Source: Nocardioides sp. BGMRC 2183
GTDB lineage: Bacteria > Actinomycetota > Actinomycetes > Propionibacteriales > Nocardioidaceae
Assembly (NCBI GenBank): GCA_008123405.1
Contig: VSSA01000004.1
Span: 186,001-250,000, forward strand
Reading direction: 5' to 3'
DNA: 64,000 nt
Position 1 is the first letter of the stretch, and each line of letters starts with the position of its first letter. This document shows positions 32,440-41,774 of the stretch, piece after piece. The notes under the pieces were generated by a model that was not told the origin of the DNA, ran no database searches, and was given only the letters and a program-made list of their open reading frames with translations. The translations under genes and the position numbers were made by a program.

Positions 32440-34313
32440 GCGTACAGCCCGTCCAACACGTCGGCGTACTTGCGGTGCACGACGCGTCGTTTCAGCTTCA
32501 GTGTCGGGGTCAGCTCCTCCGACTCAGCGGTCCACTCGACCGGGAGCAGCCGGAAGGACTTGACCTGCTCGGGGCGGGAGAGCCGCGCGTTGGCCGCGTC
32601 CACCGCCTGCTGTGCCATCGCCAGCATCGTCGGGTGCTCGGCGAGCCGGGCGAGGTCGGCGGCGGTGTCGGCGTCGATGCCGGCCTGGCCGGCCACCAAC
32701 GGCGCGATCTCCGGATCGAGGGTGAGCACCGCGACGACGTACGGTCGAGCCTCTCCGAAGACCAGCGCGTGACCGACGATCGGCGACTCCTTGAGATGGT
32801 TCTCGATGTTGGAGGGCGCGATGTTCTTTCCGGAGGAGGTGATGATCATCTCCTTCTTGCGGTCGACCACCTTCAGGAAGCCGTCCTCATCGATCTCGCC
32901 GATGTCGCCGGTGTGCACCCAGCCGTCGGCGTCGATCAGGGCACTGGTGGCCTCCTCCTGCCGGTAGTAGCCGTCCGAGGTGACCGGGCCCCGGGCCAGG
33001 ATCTCGCCGTCCTCGGCGAGCGCGATCTCGATCCCGGGCAGCGCCCGTCCGACCGTGCCGAGGCGGAACTGGTCGGGTCCGCACGCGGTGACCGCCGCGC
33101 ACGTCTCGGTCATCCCGTAGACGTCGTAGATCCGCATCCCCAGGCCGGCGAAGAAGCGGGCGACCTCGAGCGGCATCGGTGCGGCGGCCGACGCCGCCCA
33201 TTCGCAGCGGTCCAGCCCCAGCAGCGCGCGGAGGAAACTCAACAGTGCGCCGTCGACGGCCTCGAACCTCGCGGTCAGCTCGGCCGAGGGCGTCGCGCCG
33301 AACTGCTGCGCTTCGACGTACTCCAGGCCGATCGCCATCGCCTGCTCGACCTGCGCCCGCTTCTCCGGGTCGGTCTCGGCGGCGAGCTTGGCCGACACGC
33401 CGGTCTTGATCTTCTCCCAGACCCGCGGGACCCCGAAGAAGCGGGTGGGATGCACCTCGCCGAGGGCGCCGAGCAGCTGCGCGGGATCGGCGATCAGATG
33501 GATCTCCGCACCGTGGATCTGCGGGATGTACATGCCCAGCGTCCGCTCGGCGATGTGGGCGAACGGCAAGTACGAGATGAAGACGTTGTCCTGGCCGGGC
33601 GAAGCGACCTGCAACGAGCACATGCACTCGTAGAGGACGGCGTGGTGGCTGAGCACGACGCCCTTCGGGTTCCCGGTGGTGCCGGAGGTGTAGAGGATGG
33701 TCAGCGGGTCGGTCGGGGTGATCGCGTCGATCCGCTGCTGCACCGCGTCCGGTACGGCGACCCGGTGGTCGGCGCCGCCGGCGAGGAAGTCGTCCCAGCC
33801 GACGAACCGGTCGTCGCCGGCCGGCGCCTCCGCGTCGATCAGCACGACGGTCCGGATGCTGGGGGTCTCGGCCAGCGCCGCGGTCCAGCGAGCGAGGTGG
33901 TCGGCGCTCTCCAGCACCACCACGGTGGGCTCGGAGTGCCCGGCCACGTAGCTGACCTGATCGGGGGAGAGAGTGTTGTAGACCGACATCGACACGGCCC
34001 CGGCATTCATCGCGGCCAGGTCGGCGACCACGTGCTCGATCCGGTTGCTCGCCATGATCGCGACCCGGTCACCGGCGACCACACCCGCCTCGATCAGCGC
34101 CGCCGCGCCGTCGTAGGCGCGTTCGCGCAGGTCACTCCAGGTGAGGGTGCGCCAGCCCGGGGCGTAGCCGCCGGGCGGCACCTCGATCCCCACCTTGTCG
34201 GAGTAGGCCGGCGTGTCACCGCGGTCGGCGGCGGTGCGGGCGAAGGCGACCGGCATGGTCAGGCCGGCGATGCTCTGCTCGATCTGGTCGCGCAAGGCGA
34301 GGGTGTCGGTCAT
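32436..34313 (-). CDS. Long-chain acyl-CoA synthetase (FadD15-like AMP-binding enzyme)
   Basis: A 625-residue adenylate-forming ligase. The phosphate loop LTILYTSGTTGNPKG is at about residues 204-218, DVYGMTETCAAV gives the second nucleotide motif, GWVHTGDIGEID and DRKKEMIITSSGKNIAP the hinge region, and LTPTLKLKRR carries the C-terminal catalytic lysine. It activates fatty acids (or sterol side chains) to CoA thioesters. The ATG at 34313 has GAGAGGA upstream; the frame extends further but without support. It lies 67 nt downstream of mceF on the same strand and is coupled to the dehydrogenase gene. Confidence 0.92.
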   Translation of the reverse strand: MTDTLALRDQIEQSIAGLTMPVAFARTAADRGDTPAYSDKVGIEVPPGGYAPGWRTLTWSDLRERAYDGAAALIEAGVVAGDRVAIMASNRIEHVVADLAAMNAGAVSMSVYNTLSPDQVSYVAGHSEPTVVVLESADHLARWTAALAETPSIRTVVLIDAEAPAGDDRFVGWDDFLAGGADHRVAVPDAVQQRIDAITPTDPLTILYTSGTTGNPKGVVLSHHAVLYECMCSLQVASPGQDNVFISYLPFAHIAERTLGMYIPQIHGAEIHLIADPAQLLGALGEVHPTRFFGVPRVWEKIKTGVSAKLAAETDPEKRAQVEQAMAIGLEYVEAQQFGATPSAELTARFEAVDGALLSFLRALLGLDRCEWAASAAAPMPLEVARFFAGLGMRIYDVYGMTETCAAVTACGPDQFRLGTVGRALPGIEIALAEDGEILARGPVTSDGYYRQEEATSALIDADGWVHTGDIGEIDEDGFLKVVDRKKEMIITSSGKNIAPSNIENHLKESPIVGHALVFGEARPYVVAVLTLDPEIAPLVAGQAGIDADTAADLARLAEHPTMLAMAQQAVDAANARLSRPEQVKSFRLLPVEWTAESEELTPTLKLKRRVVHRKYADVLDGLYA

Positions 34314-34380
34314 GGGCGGTGTTCCTCTCAGGTGACGGGGGTCTGTCGGGGGTAGGGGATCGGGCACGACGCAGGCAGGG

Positions 34381-35502
34381 TCAGCCCTGGTCGGGAACGT
34401 TGCGGGAGCCGCGGGCCTGGGTGCCGTTCGGCGGGTCGGTGCACCGCACGTCGGTCGCGGGGTCGCGCCGCGAGATGTCGTGCAGATCGCGCTGGTGGTT
34501 GGGGGTGTAGACGCAGTTCTTCAGGATCCGCGGCACCAGCAGCACGCGGCCGCTGCCGTCACGGGTGGAGCCGGCCATCGCATCGGCCTGCAGCGGCACC
34601 CAGTCGAGCCAGTGGTGGAGCCCCTGAAGGTGGTCGGCCGCCATCGTGGTGAGCGGCAGCCCGTTGCGCAGGATCGACCTGAGCCTCGGTGAGGCGGTTC
34701 GCCACAGCTCCTCGACCCGGGGCAGCAGGTCGGTGGCGTTGACCACGGTGCTGCGGATCGCGGGCGAGGCGCTCTCGAACGAGGTGGCGACCAGTGCGAG
34801 GTCGCGGGCGATCGCACGCAGGTCCTCATCCAGCGCGACACCGGTGCGCAGCGGCGTCTCGGCTCCCTCGACCACTCGGGTCAACGTGGGCTCCAGATCC
34901 TTCAGCAGGGCGAACGCCGCCTCCATCTCGATGCTCAGCGCGCGCAGGTCCACCTCCTCGCTGCCCTCGAAGAGGGCAGCGGTCTCCTCGGCGATGGTGG
35001 CGATGTCGGCCGGGTCCAGGTTGCGCATCAGGGCCTGGGCGTCGGCGAGGACCTCGGGGACGGTCAGCGGGATCGAGGTTCGGGTGGCGGGCACGGTGTC
35101 GCCGTCGGCGTACAGCGTCCCGCCGTCGCGGCGGGGCCGCACGTCCAGGTACTGCTCGCCCACCGCGGAGAGGTTGCGCACCTCGAAGTCGGAGTCGCGC
35201 GGGATCTCGACGCCCTGGTCGATCGAGAGCTCGGCGACCACGGTGGCGCCCTCGGTGCGTCCGGTGAGTGCGACGTCGGAGACCTCGCCGATCCGTTGCC
35301 CGCGGTAGGTGACGACCGACCCTTCGTGCACGCCGCCAGCCGCCGGCAGTTCGACCCAGAGCGCATACGGGCGGTGGAAGAGCGAGCCGCCCACGATGGT
35401 GTCGGCGACATAGACGACGCCACCGATCAGCACCAGCAGGATCAGTGCCTGGGCGAGGTGCGCCCGGCGGCGCCACACCCGTGCGCTCGACGCGCCGCTC
35501 AC
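34381..35502 (-). CDS. mceF: Mce-family protein, MceF position
   Basis: A 373-residue exported lipid-transport subunit, last of six Mce proteins. One N-terminal membrane helix (about 16-35) precedes the MCE domain (about 40-115: VVTYRGQRIGEV, RNLSAVGEQYLDVRP) and a long helical region that would form part of a periplasm-spanning channel. The C-terminus (VPRILKNCVYTPNHQRD) has the cysteine found in many MceF proteins. The GTG overlaps the mceE stop by 4 nt. Confidence 0.9.
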   Translation of the reverse strand: MSGASSARVWRRRAHLAQALILLVLIGGVVYVADTIVGGSLFHRPYALWVELPAAGGVHEGSVVTYRGQRIGEVSDVALTGRTEGATVVAELSIDQGVEIPRDSDFEVRNLSAVGEQYLDVRPRRDGGTLYADGDTVPATRTSIPLTVPEVLADAQALMRNLDPADIATIAEETAALFEGSEEVDLRALSIEMEAAFALLKDLEPTLTRVVEGAETPLRTGVALDEDLRAIARDLALVATSFESASPAIRSTVVNATDLLPRVEELWRTASPRLRSILRNGLPLTTMAADHLQGLHHWLDWVPLQADAMAGSTRDGSGRVLLVPRILKNCVYTPNHQRDLHDISRRDPATDVRCTDPPNGTQARGSRNVPDQG

Positions 35503-36554
35503 CGCTCGCCCTCCGACGGCGTGATCGGCGGCTCGTCCCCGCGTGCGATCGAGAGCAGGGCCTCGAGATCGAGGAGGAAGGTGAGATCGAAGTTCGCGAA
35601 GTCCCCCGGTGCCGCCTCGTCGCTGCCCTTCGCGAATGCGGCCAGTCCTTCCAACACTCCGGTGATGTCCTCGCTACTACCGACCAGGGAGGTCAGCACC
35701 GTCGTCATGTCGGCGAGGCTGGCCACCGCGTCCTCACGGACCGCACGGGTGAACGGCGTCGCGGTCGTCTCGAACCGGTTCAGTGAGCCCAGCGTCCGCA
35801 TCATCCGGGTGCGCTGCCGCTCCAACACGGTGACCAGGTCCGAGAGGTCGGTCAGCGAGGCGGTGATCGTCGGAAGGTCGTCGGCGAGGTCGACGGTGAG
35901 CCGGTTCAAGGAGCGGGTGAGCCGGTCCAGCGTCCCGAACTCGTCGTTGAGGTCGCTCACCGCTGTGTCGAGGCGACCGAGGAGCCGGCGGACGTCGCCG
36001 GCGTTGCCCGTCAGTGCCACATTGACCTCGTCGATGATGGTGGCGATGTCGCCGAAGCTGCCGCCGGTGACCACGGTGGACAGTGAGCTGAGCAGGTCGG
36101 TGATGTCGGGTGCGGTGCCGGTGGCAGCCACGTCGATCGCGTCGCCGTCGGCGAGCAGGTCACCGCGTCGACCGGGCAGCAGTTGCACGAAGGCGGTGCC
36201 CATCGGTGAGGTCAGGCGGATCTCGGCGCTGCTGGTCGCCCGCAGCTCGACGTCCTCGGAGACGGCGAGCTCAACCTCGGCGAGGTAGTCGCCGGCCTCG
36301 ACAGCGGTGACCTGGCCGACTGTCGCCCCGTCCAGCTTCACCGGCGCGTCGACGGGCAGGTTGAGGGCGTCGGCGAACTCCACGGTGATCGCGTACGTCG
36401 GCCCGTCGACCAGGCTGGGCATCGGCACGTCCTCGAGCTGCAGTCCGCAGCCGCCGCCGAGTCCCAGGGTGGCGACCAGGACGGCGGCCGTCGTACCGCG
36501 TGGTGTGGGGCGTCGTCGGGGGCGCTGCCGGGCTGCTGTGGGGCGGCGGATCAC
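35499..36554 (-). CDS. mceE: Mce-family lipoprotein, MceE position
   Basis: A 351-residue Mce protein. The arginine-rich N-terminus leads to the lipobox LGLGGGC with lipidated C36, which is diagnostic of the MceE (LprK-like) subunit. The MCE domain follows (ITVEFADALNLPVDAPVKLDG, AEIRLTSPMGTAFVQLLPG) and then a long coiled-coil-like helical part. The GTG at 36554 overlaps the preceding mceD stop; the open frame upstream of it runs in mceD and is not coding. Confidence 0.9.
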   Translation of the reverse strand: MIRRPTAARQRPRRRPTPRGTTAAVLVATLGLGGGCGLQLEDVPMPSLVDGPTYAITVEFADALNLPVDAPVKLDGATVGQVTAVEAGDYLAEVELAVSEDVELRATSSAEIRLTSPMGTAFVQLLPGRRGDLLADGDAIDVAATGTAPDITDLLSSLSTVVTGGSFGDIATIIDEVNVALTGNAGDVRRLLGRLDTAVSDLNDEFGTLDRLTRSLNRLTVDLADDLPTITASLTDLSDLVTVLERQRTRMMRTLGSLNRFETTATPFTRAVREDAVASLADMTTVLTSLVGSSEDITGVLEGLAAFAKGSDEAAPGDFANFDLTFLLDLEALLSIARGDEPPITPSEGER

Positions 36555-37681
36555 GGGATGCCTCCAGGGAGCCCGTCGTAGATGCCGTCCAGCAGCGGGT
36601 CGAGCAGACCGGTGCCGTCGGGCTGGAACAGTGCGGAGCAGGCCCGGCCGCCCTGGGGCACCTGGGAGACCAGCAGCTGGCAGAAGTGGTCGCGGAAGAT
36701 CGAGGAGAACGGCCCCACGCTGAAGGCGAACTGGACCCGCAGCCGACCCAGCTTCCAGTCGTAGGCGCGGGCGTAGTTCTCCGCCATCGTCGGCATCACG
36801 TCCCAAGCCTCACCGAGGGACTCCTTGTGCTCCTCGACCAGCGCGACCAGGTCGTCGAGACCGGCCAGGTCGTCGCCGAGCACGGTGGCGTTCCGCTTCA
36901 GGAACCGGGTGGCCACCCGGGTGAGCCGGTCCAGGCTGTCCAGGGTGAGCACCATCTCCTCCCGTTGGTCGGCCAGCACCGAGGTGGCCGCACGTGCGCC
37001 TCGGGTGAAGGAGCGGATGCGGCCGTCGCGTTCGGCGAGCAGGTCGACGATCGCGGCAAGTTCGGTGCTCACCGCGGTGAGGTCCGCACGCTCGTCGTTG
37101 ACCACCTCCAGGGCGTCCTGACCGTCGGCGAGGACGGTGCCGAAGTCGTCGCCGTTGCCACGCAGGGTGTCGGCCGTGGACTCGAGCAGCCGGCCGAGAT
37201 CCTGGTCCCCGGAGGCGCGGCCGAGACCGGAGTCGAGGGCGAGCACCAGCTCGTCGAGGGAGGTCGCGATCTCGTCGACGGTGGCGGGGGAGCGAGTGTG
37301 CTCGACGGCGATGTGGTCGCCGTCGGCCAGCGTGGCGCCGCCGGTGTAGGCGGGCCCGATCTCGATGGTCCGGTCGGTGACCAGGGAGGACTGCAGGATC
37401 TCGGCGCCGGCGTCGGCCGGCAGCTCGACGTCGGGGTCCAGGTGCAGGACGGCCCGCATCGTGGTGCCGCGGCGCTGCACCGCGACGATCTCGCCGACCT
37501 CGACCCCGAGGTAGCTGACCTGGTTGCCGACGTAGAGCCCGGTGGTGTCCTCGAAGTCCGCAGTGACCACCATCGCGCCGTCGCCCTCGCCGCGCAGCCA
37601 GCCGTTGATCCCGCCGCCGCCGAGCACGACGGCGAGCGCGAGCAGACCGACAGCCGCTAGTACGACGATCCGCGTCCTCAT
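36551..37681 (-). CDS. mceD: Mce-family protein, MceD position
   Basis: A 376-residue subunit with an N-terminal helix (about 4-25), an MCE domain (MVVTADFEDTTGLYVGNQVSYLGV is at its start; LVTDRTIEIGPAYTGG closes it) and a helical channel region. Towards the C-terminus it has HFCQLLVSQVPQGGRACS with two cysteines. The ATG at 37681 overlaps the mceC stop by 4 nt. Confidence 0.9.
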   Translation of the reverse strand: MRTRIVVLAAVGLLALAVVLGGGGINGWLRGEGDGAMVVTADFEDTTGLYVGNQVSYLGVEVGEIVAVQRRGTTMRAVLHLDPDVELPADAGAEILQSSLVTDRTIEIGPAYTGGATLADGDHIAVEHTRSPATVDEIATSLDELVLALDSGLGRASGDQDLGRLLESTADTLRGNGDDFGTVLADGQDALEVVNDERADLTAVSTELAAIVDLLAERDGRIRSFTRGARAATSVLADQREEMVLTLDSLDRLTRVATRFLKRNATVLGDDLAGLDDLVALVEEHKESLGEAWDVMPTMAENYARAYDWKLGRLRVQFAFSVGPFSSIFRDHFCQLLVSQVPQGGRACSALFQPDGTGLLDPLLDGIYDGLPGGIP

Positions 37682-38679
37682 GAGCAGTCCTCGGGCAGCA
37701 CCGTGCACAGCAGGTTGTCGGGGAGGATCGCGTACGGCGCGTTGACGCCGAGCCAGGGGCCGTCGCCGGCGGAGTTCGTGAACACGCGCATGGTGGGACC
37801 GGCCAGCCGCAGCGTCTCGGCGAGGTCCTGGCGATGCTGGTCGAGGACGTCGAGGAACGAGCGCAGGTCGCGCAGCCCCGGCGCGAGCTCGGGGGCGGTC
37901 GCGTCGACGACCTCGGTGAGCCCCGTGACGAACCGGTGTGCCTCGGCGAGCAGCGTGCGCAGCGCCTGCTGCCGCTGCTGGACCATCGCCATCACCAAGG
38001 CGCCCTTGGTGAGGATGGTGTCCAGGGTGTCGGTCTGGTCGATCACCAGCTCGGTGACGTTGCGGGTCGAGGTGAGCAAGCTGTCGAGCTGCTCCCGACG
38101 GTCGGTGACCATCCGGGACACCCCGGAGATGCCCTTCAGCGCGCGGTTGAGCTCGTCGGGCGCGACCGCGAGGTCGGTGGCCAGCACGTTGATGGCGCGC
38201 TGCAGGGTGGGCAGGTCGAGGTCCTGGACGGCCGGAACGCTCTCCAGCCAGAATCGGTCCATCGTGTAGCTGTCGAGGGCGTGTCGCACGTCGATCGTGG
38301 CGCCGTCGGCGAGCACCTCGCCGCTCCCGGGCGCCAAGGCGAGGAACCGTTCACCGAGGATGGAGAGCAGCTTGACCTCGACTGCACTGTCCTTGGTCAG
38401 GCCGACGTCGGCGGGATCCTGGGTCAGCGCGAAGCTGACGTCGACCTGGTCGCGGTCGGTGGTCACCGCGGTCACCGTGCCGACCTTCAACCCGGCGACC
38501 CGTACGTCGTCACCGGCCTCGAGTCCCGCGCTGTGCCGGAGCCGGACGTGGTAGCCGGGGTCGCCCTCGACCAGCCGCAGACCCAGCAGGACCAGCCCGA
38601 TGACGACAGCGGCGACCACGAGCTGCACCGGCAGGCTCAGGCCGGTCCACAGGCCGCCGGAGGCACGGCGCGTCCTCAT
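37678..38679 (-). CDS. mceC: Mce-family protein, MceC position
   Basis: A 333-residue subunit: membrane helix (about 16-38), MCE domain (HVRLRHSAGLEAGDDVRVAGLKVGTV, LLSILGERFLALAPG) and helical region ending NAPYAILPDNLLCTVLPEDCS, with a C-terminal cysteine pair. The ATG at 38679 overlaps the mceB stop by 4 nt; a GTG 6 nt upstream is an alternative. Confidence 0.9.
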   Translation of the reverse strand: MRTRRASGGLWTGLSLPVQLVVAAVVIGLVLLGLRLVEGDPGYHVRLRHSAGLEAGDDVRVAGLKVGTVTAVTTDRDQVDVSFALTQDPADVGLTKDSAVEVKLLSILGERFLALAPGSGEVLADGATIDVRHALDSYTMDRFWLESVPAVQDLDLPTLQRAINVLATDLAVAPDELNRALKGISGVSRMVTDRREQLDSLLTSTRNVTELVIDQTDTLDTILTKGALVMAMVQQRQQALRTLLAEAHRFVTGLTEVVDATAPELAPGLRDLRSFLDVLDQHRQDLAETLRLAGPTMRVFTNSAGDGPWLGVNAPYAILPDNLLCTVLPEDCS

Positions 38680-39752
38680 CGGCACCGCTCCGTGTTGCGG
38701 TTGCTGCCGAGTCCGAGGTCCAGCGACGGTTCCACACCCTTGAGCGCGATGTCCAGGCTGCAGACGTAGACGTTCAGGTAGCTGCCGTAGCCGAGGGTGC
38801 GCAGATACACCTTGAGCTGCTGGGGGAGGCCTCTGCCGGCGGCGACGAGCTCGTCCTCGTGGTCGCGCAGGTAGCGGAACCAGGCTCGGCTCAACCGGAC
38901 GTCCTCGATCAGGTGCGGTCCGGCCTCCTCGACCAGCTGCGCCGTGGTGGCGCTGAGCTCGGCCAACGAGTCCAGGCTGGTCGCGATCCGCTGGCGGTCC
39001 CCGGCCAGGCCCGTGCTGAGCCGGCCCAGTCCGCGCAGCAGCCGGCTGATCTCGGTGCGGTGGCTGTCGGTCGATTCCAAGACGGCTGTGACGTTGTCGA
39101 CCACAGTGGTCAGTGCGTCGTCGCGCTCGACCAGGCCGGAGGTGAGGTCGGCGGTCTCGGTGAGCAGGCTGCGCAGGGTGCTGCCCTGGCCTTGGAGGAC
39201 GGCGACGATGTTGCCGGCGAGCCGGTTGATGTCCTCAGGCTGGAGCAGGTCGAAGATCGGTCGGAACGCGTTGAAGAGCGCGGTGAGATCCAGCGCCGGG
39301 CGGGTCGACTCCAGGGCGATCGTGTCGCCGTCGGCGAGCACGCCGACCGCATCGTCGCCGCTGTCCTGAGTGCGGCGCCCAGGGGGCCGCTCGAGCGCGA
39401 CGAACCGCTGGCCCATCAGGTTCAGGTAGTCGATGGTGGCGACGGTGTCCGCGCGCAGCTCCTGCTCGGCGCTGACCGAGAAGGAGACGATCGCCCGGCC
39501 GGTGTCCGCGTCGTCGCCGAGCTGGGTGCCGGTGACCCGTCCGACCCGCACCCCGGCGACGCGTACGTCGTCGCCGACGCGGAGGCCGGTGGCGTCGGAG
39601 AAGACGGCGGTGAGCTCGATGGACTCGCCACTCTGGCTGCGCGAGAGGGTGCCGGCCACCATCGAGGTGAGCAGCAGCGCGAAGGCGGTGAAGAGCACGA
39701 CACCGATCGCCGCGCCCCGGTGGCGCCTGAGCTCGGAGAGTTGCCGTGCCAT
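38676..39752 (-). CDS. mceB: Mce-family protein, MceB position
   Basis: A 358-residue subunit: helix (about 13-33), MCE domain (TAVFSDATGLRVGDDVRVAGVRVGRV, LNLMGQRFVALERP) and a long helical part ending in YLRTLGYGSYLNVYVCSLDI and a terminal cysteine. The ATG overlaps the mceA stop by one base (TGATG). The longer open frame upstream lies within mceA and was not used. Confidence 0.9.
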   Translation of the reverse strand: MARQLSELRRHRGAAIGVVLFTAFALLLTSMVAGTLSRSQSGESIELTAVFSDATGLRVGDDVRVAGVRVGRVTGTQLGDDADTGRAIVSFSVSAEQELRADTVATIDYLNLMGQRFVALERPPGRRTQDSGDDAVGVLADGDTIALESTRPALDLTALFNAFRPIFDLLQPEDINRLAGNIVAVLQGQGSTLRSLLTETADLTSGLVERDDALTTVVDNVTAVLESTDSHRTEISRLLRGLGRLSTGLAGDRQRIATSLDSLAELSATTAQLVEEAGPHLIEDVRLSRAWFRYLRDHEDELVAAGRGLPQQLKVYLRTLGYGSYLNVYVCSLDIALKGVEPSLDLGLGSNRNTERCR

Positions 39753-40885
39753 CAGCGGCCCCCCGGACAGTTCGGACCGGCCAGGTTGCCGTAGCGCGGG
39801 CAGTCCTCGGCGTCGTAGGGGTCCAGGAGCTGCGGGGCGAGCACGCCTTCCATCTGAATCCGACCGTCCTGCACGGCGGCGGCGCCGTTGCGCAGCACCT
39901 GCGGTGCCTTGCCGAGGAGAGCCTCGAACGCGGGGTGTCGGTCCGCGAACACCTGCAGGGTGGCCGCGGTGTCGGCGAGCAGTCGCGCGGTCTCGGTGTC
40001 GTGGGCGGCGAGGAACGCGGTGATCCCCTCGGGGCCGTCCAGCAGTCCGGAGGTGCCGGTCATCAAGGTCCGCAGGTCCTGCTCGTGGCGGACCACGGTT
40101 CGTGCAAGGGGCAGTGAGTCCTCCAGCGCGGTGACCAGCTCGGGTTCGATGTCGGCGAGCAGGTCGGCGTTGTCCGCGACCAACCCGAGATCCTCCATCA
40201 CCTGCGGCTCGAGCGCGGCCCACCGGGAGAGGTAGCCGTTGCCGTCGCGGATCAGCTGGTGCAGGTCCTCGCCCCGGCCGTCGAACGCGCGGGCCAGCTC
40301 GGAGAGGGCGGTGTCCCACTGCCCCGGGTCCACCGCCGCGAGCAGCCGTTGCGTTGCCTCGAAGGTGTCCATCAGTCGCAGCGTGGCCGCCGAGGTGTCC
40401 GCTGCGACCACGTCGCCGTCGGTGAGATGGTCCCCGGCCCCCACCTTCGACGACGCCGGTACGACGCCGGCCCCGCGTCGTGCGGAGCTGTCTGTGTCGG
40501 TGACGAGGTCGACGTACTCGTTGCCGAAGAGGGTGCCGGGCAGCACCCGGGCGCGGACCGTGGCGGGGATGGCGAGGGCGTGGTCGGCGTCGACGAGGAC
40601 CTCGGCGCTGGGGCCCTCCGGATCGCCGACTCCGGGATCGACGGCGACCACCCGTCCGACCCGCATCCCCTGGTACTTCACGTCGGAGTTGATCGCCAGG
40701 GTGTCGCCGACAGTGGGCAGCCGGACCTCGACCCTGGCGTCGTCGCTCAGCACACCGAGGGTCTGCAGTCCGAGCACCAGGGTGAGCAGGCCGAGGAGCA
40801 CCGCGCCGACGAGGCCGGCGGCGGCCAGGCGAAGTCGGAGCGCACGCGGGGAGAGGCGGGAGCCGGTGAAGAGCAGGTCGGACAT
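39752..40885 (-). CDS. mceA: Mce-family protein, MceA position
   Basis: A 377-residue subunit, first of the six. Membrane helix (about 20-45), MCE domain (VEVRLPTVGDTLAINSDVKYQGMRVGRV, LFGNEYVDLV) and helical channel region, ending with a cysteine-containing tail (DCPRYGNLAGPNCPGG). It starts 7 nt after the yrbEB stop. Confidence 0.9.
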   Translation of the reverse strand: MSDLLFTGSRLSPRALRLRLAAAGLVGAVLLGLLTLVLGLQTLGVLSDDARVEVRLPTVGDTLAINSDVKYQGMRVGRVVAVDPGVGDPEGPSAEVLVDADHALAIPATVRARVLPGTLFGNEYVDLVTDTDSSARRGAGVVPASSKVGAGDHLTDGDVVAADTSAATLRLMDTFEATQRLLAAVDPGQWDTALSELARAFDGRGEDLHQLIRDGNGYLSRWAALEPQVMEDLGLVADNADLLADIEPELVTALEDSLPLARTVVRHEQDLRTLMTGTSGLLDGPEGITAFLAAHDTETARLLADTAATLQVFADRHPAFEALLGKAPQVLRNGAAAVQDGRIQMEGVLAPQLLDPYDAEDCPRYGNLAGPNCPGGR

Positions 40886-40892
40886 CGACGTC

Positions 40893-41774
40893 TCACCCCG
40901 AGATCTGCACCTGCTGGTCCGCGCCCCACAGGAGCAGCGTCAGCAGGATGTCGACGACGGTCAGGGAGATGATGCTGGCCCGGATCGCGCGGCCGGTGGC
41001 GCGGCCGACGCCTTCGGGACCGCCGGTCGCGGTGTAGCCGTGGTAGCAGTGGATGAGGGTGACGATCGTGGTCAGCACGACCACCTTGATGCCGGAGTAG
41101 ATGACGTCGATCGGCGCGACGAACGTGCGGAAGTAGTGGTCGTAGGTCCCGGCGGACTGTCCGTAGAAGGTGGTCACCATGAAGTCGGTGGCGACGTAGG
41201 TGCCGACCAGGCCGATCAGGTACAGCGGCAGCACCACGATCCAGGCGGCGACGAGCCGGGTGGAGATCAGGTAGGGGATCGGGCGGATCGCCATCGACTC
41301 CAGCGCGTCGATCTCCTCACTGATCCGCATCGCACCGAGGCGGGAGGTGAAGCCGCAGCCGATCCGCGCGGCGAAGCCGAGCGCTGCCACCATGGGTGCG
41401 AGCTCGCGCGTGTTGGCGTAGCCGGAGATGAAGCCGGTCAACGGGGCCAGGCCGATCACGTCGAGGCCCTGATAGCCCTCGAGCCCCACCTCGGTGCCGG
41501 TGAGTGTGGAGAGCAGCAGCACCACCCCGACGACGCCGCCGCCGACGATGAAGATGCCCGACCCGAGCGCGACGTCGGCGAGCACCCGGGAGATCTCTGC
41601 GCGGTAACGGGTGAGCGCCAGCGGGAGCGAGGCGACAGCTCGCCAGGCCAGCACCAGCTGGGCGCCGATCGAGGCCAGCGGGCTCAGCACCGCCTCCTCG
41701 ACCGCCTGCTGGCGGGCACTCGGTGCGCGGGTCGGCTCGCGGGTGGGCTCGCGGGTTGGCTCGATGGTGGTCAT
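40893..41774 (-). CDS. yrbEB: MlaE/YrbE-type ABC permease, YrbEB position
   Basis: A 293-residue permease of the Mce importer. The N-terminus has a short TREP tandem repeat. The conserved permease-ATPase coupling segment is MRISEEIDALESMAI, and the five or so membrane helices (for example IFIVGGGVVGVVLLLSTL and LVAAWIVVLPLYLIGLVGTY) match MlaE. The ATG overlaps the yrbEA stop by 4 nt. The ATPase (MceG/Mkl) that drives these permeases is not in the window. Confidence 0.92.
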   Translation of the reverse strand: MTTIEPTREPTREPTRAPSARQQAVEEAVLSPLASIGAQLVLAWRAVASLPLALTRYRAEISRVLADVALGSGIFIVGGGVVGVVLLLSTLTGTEVGLEGYQGLDVIGLAPLTGFISGYANTRELAPMVAALGFAARIGCGFTSRLGAMRISEEIDALESMAIRPIPYLISTRLVAAWIVVLPLYLIGLVGTYVATDFMVTTFYGQSAGTYDHYFRTFVAPIDVIYSGIKVVVLTTIVTLIHCYHGYTATGGPEGVGRATGRAIRASIISLTVVDILLTLLLWGADQQVQISG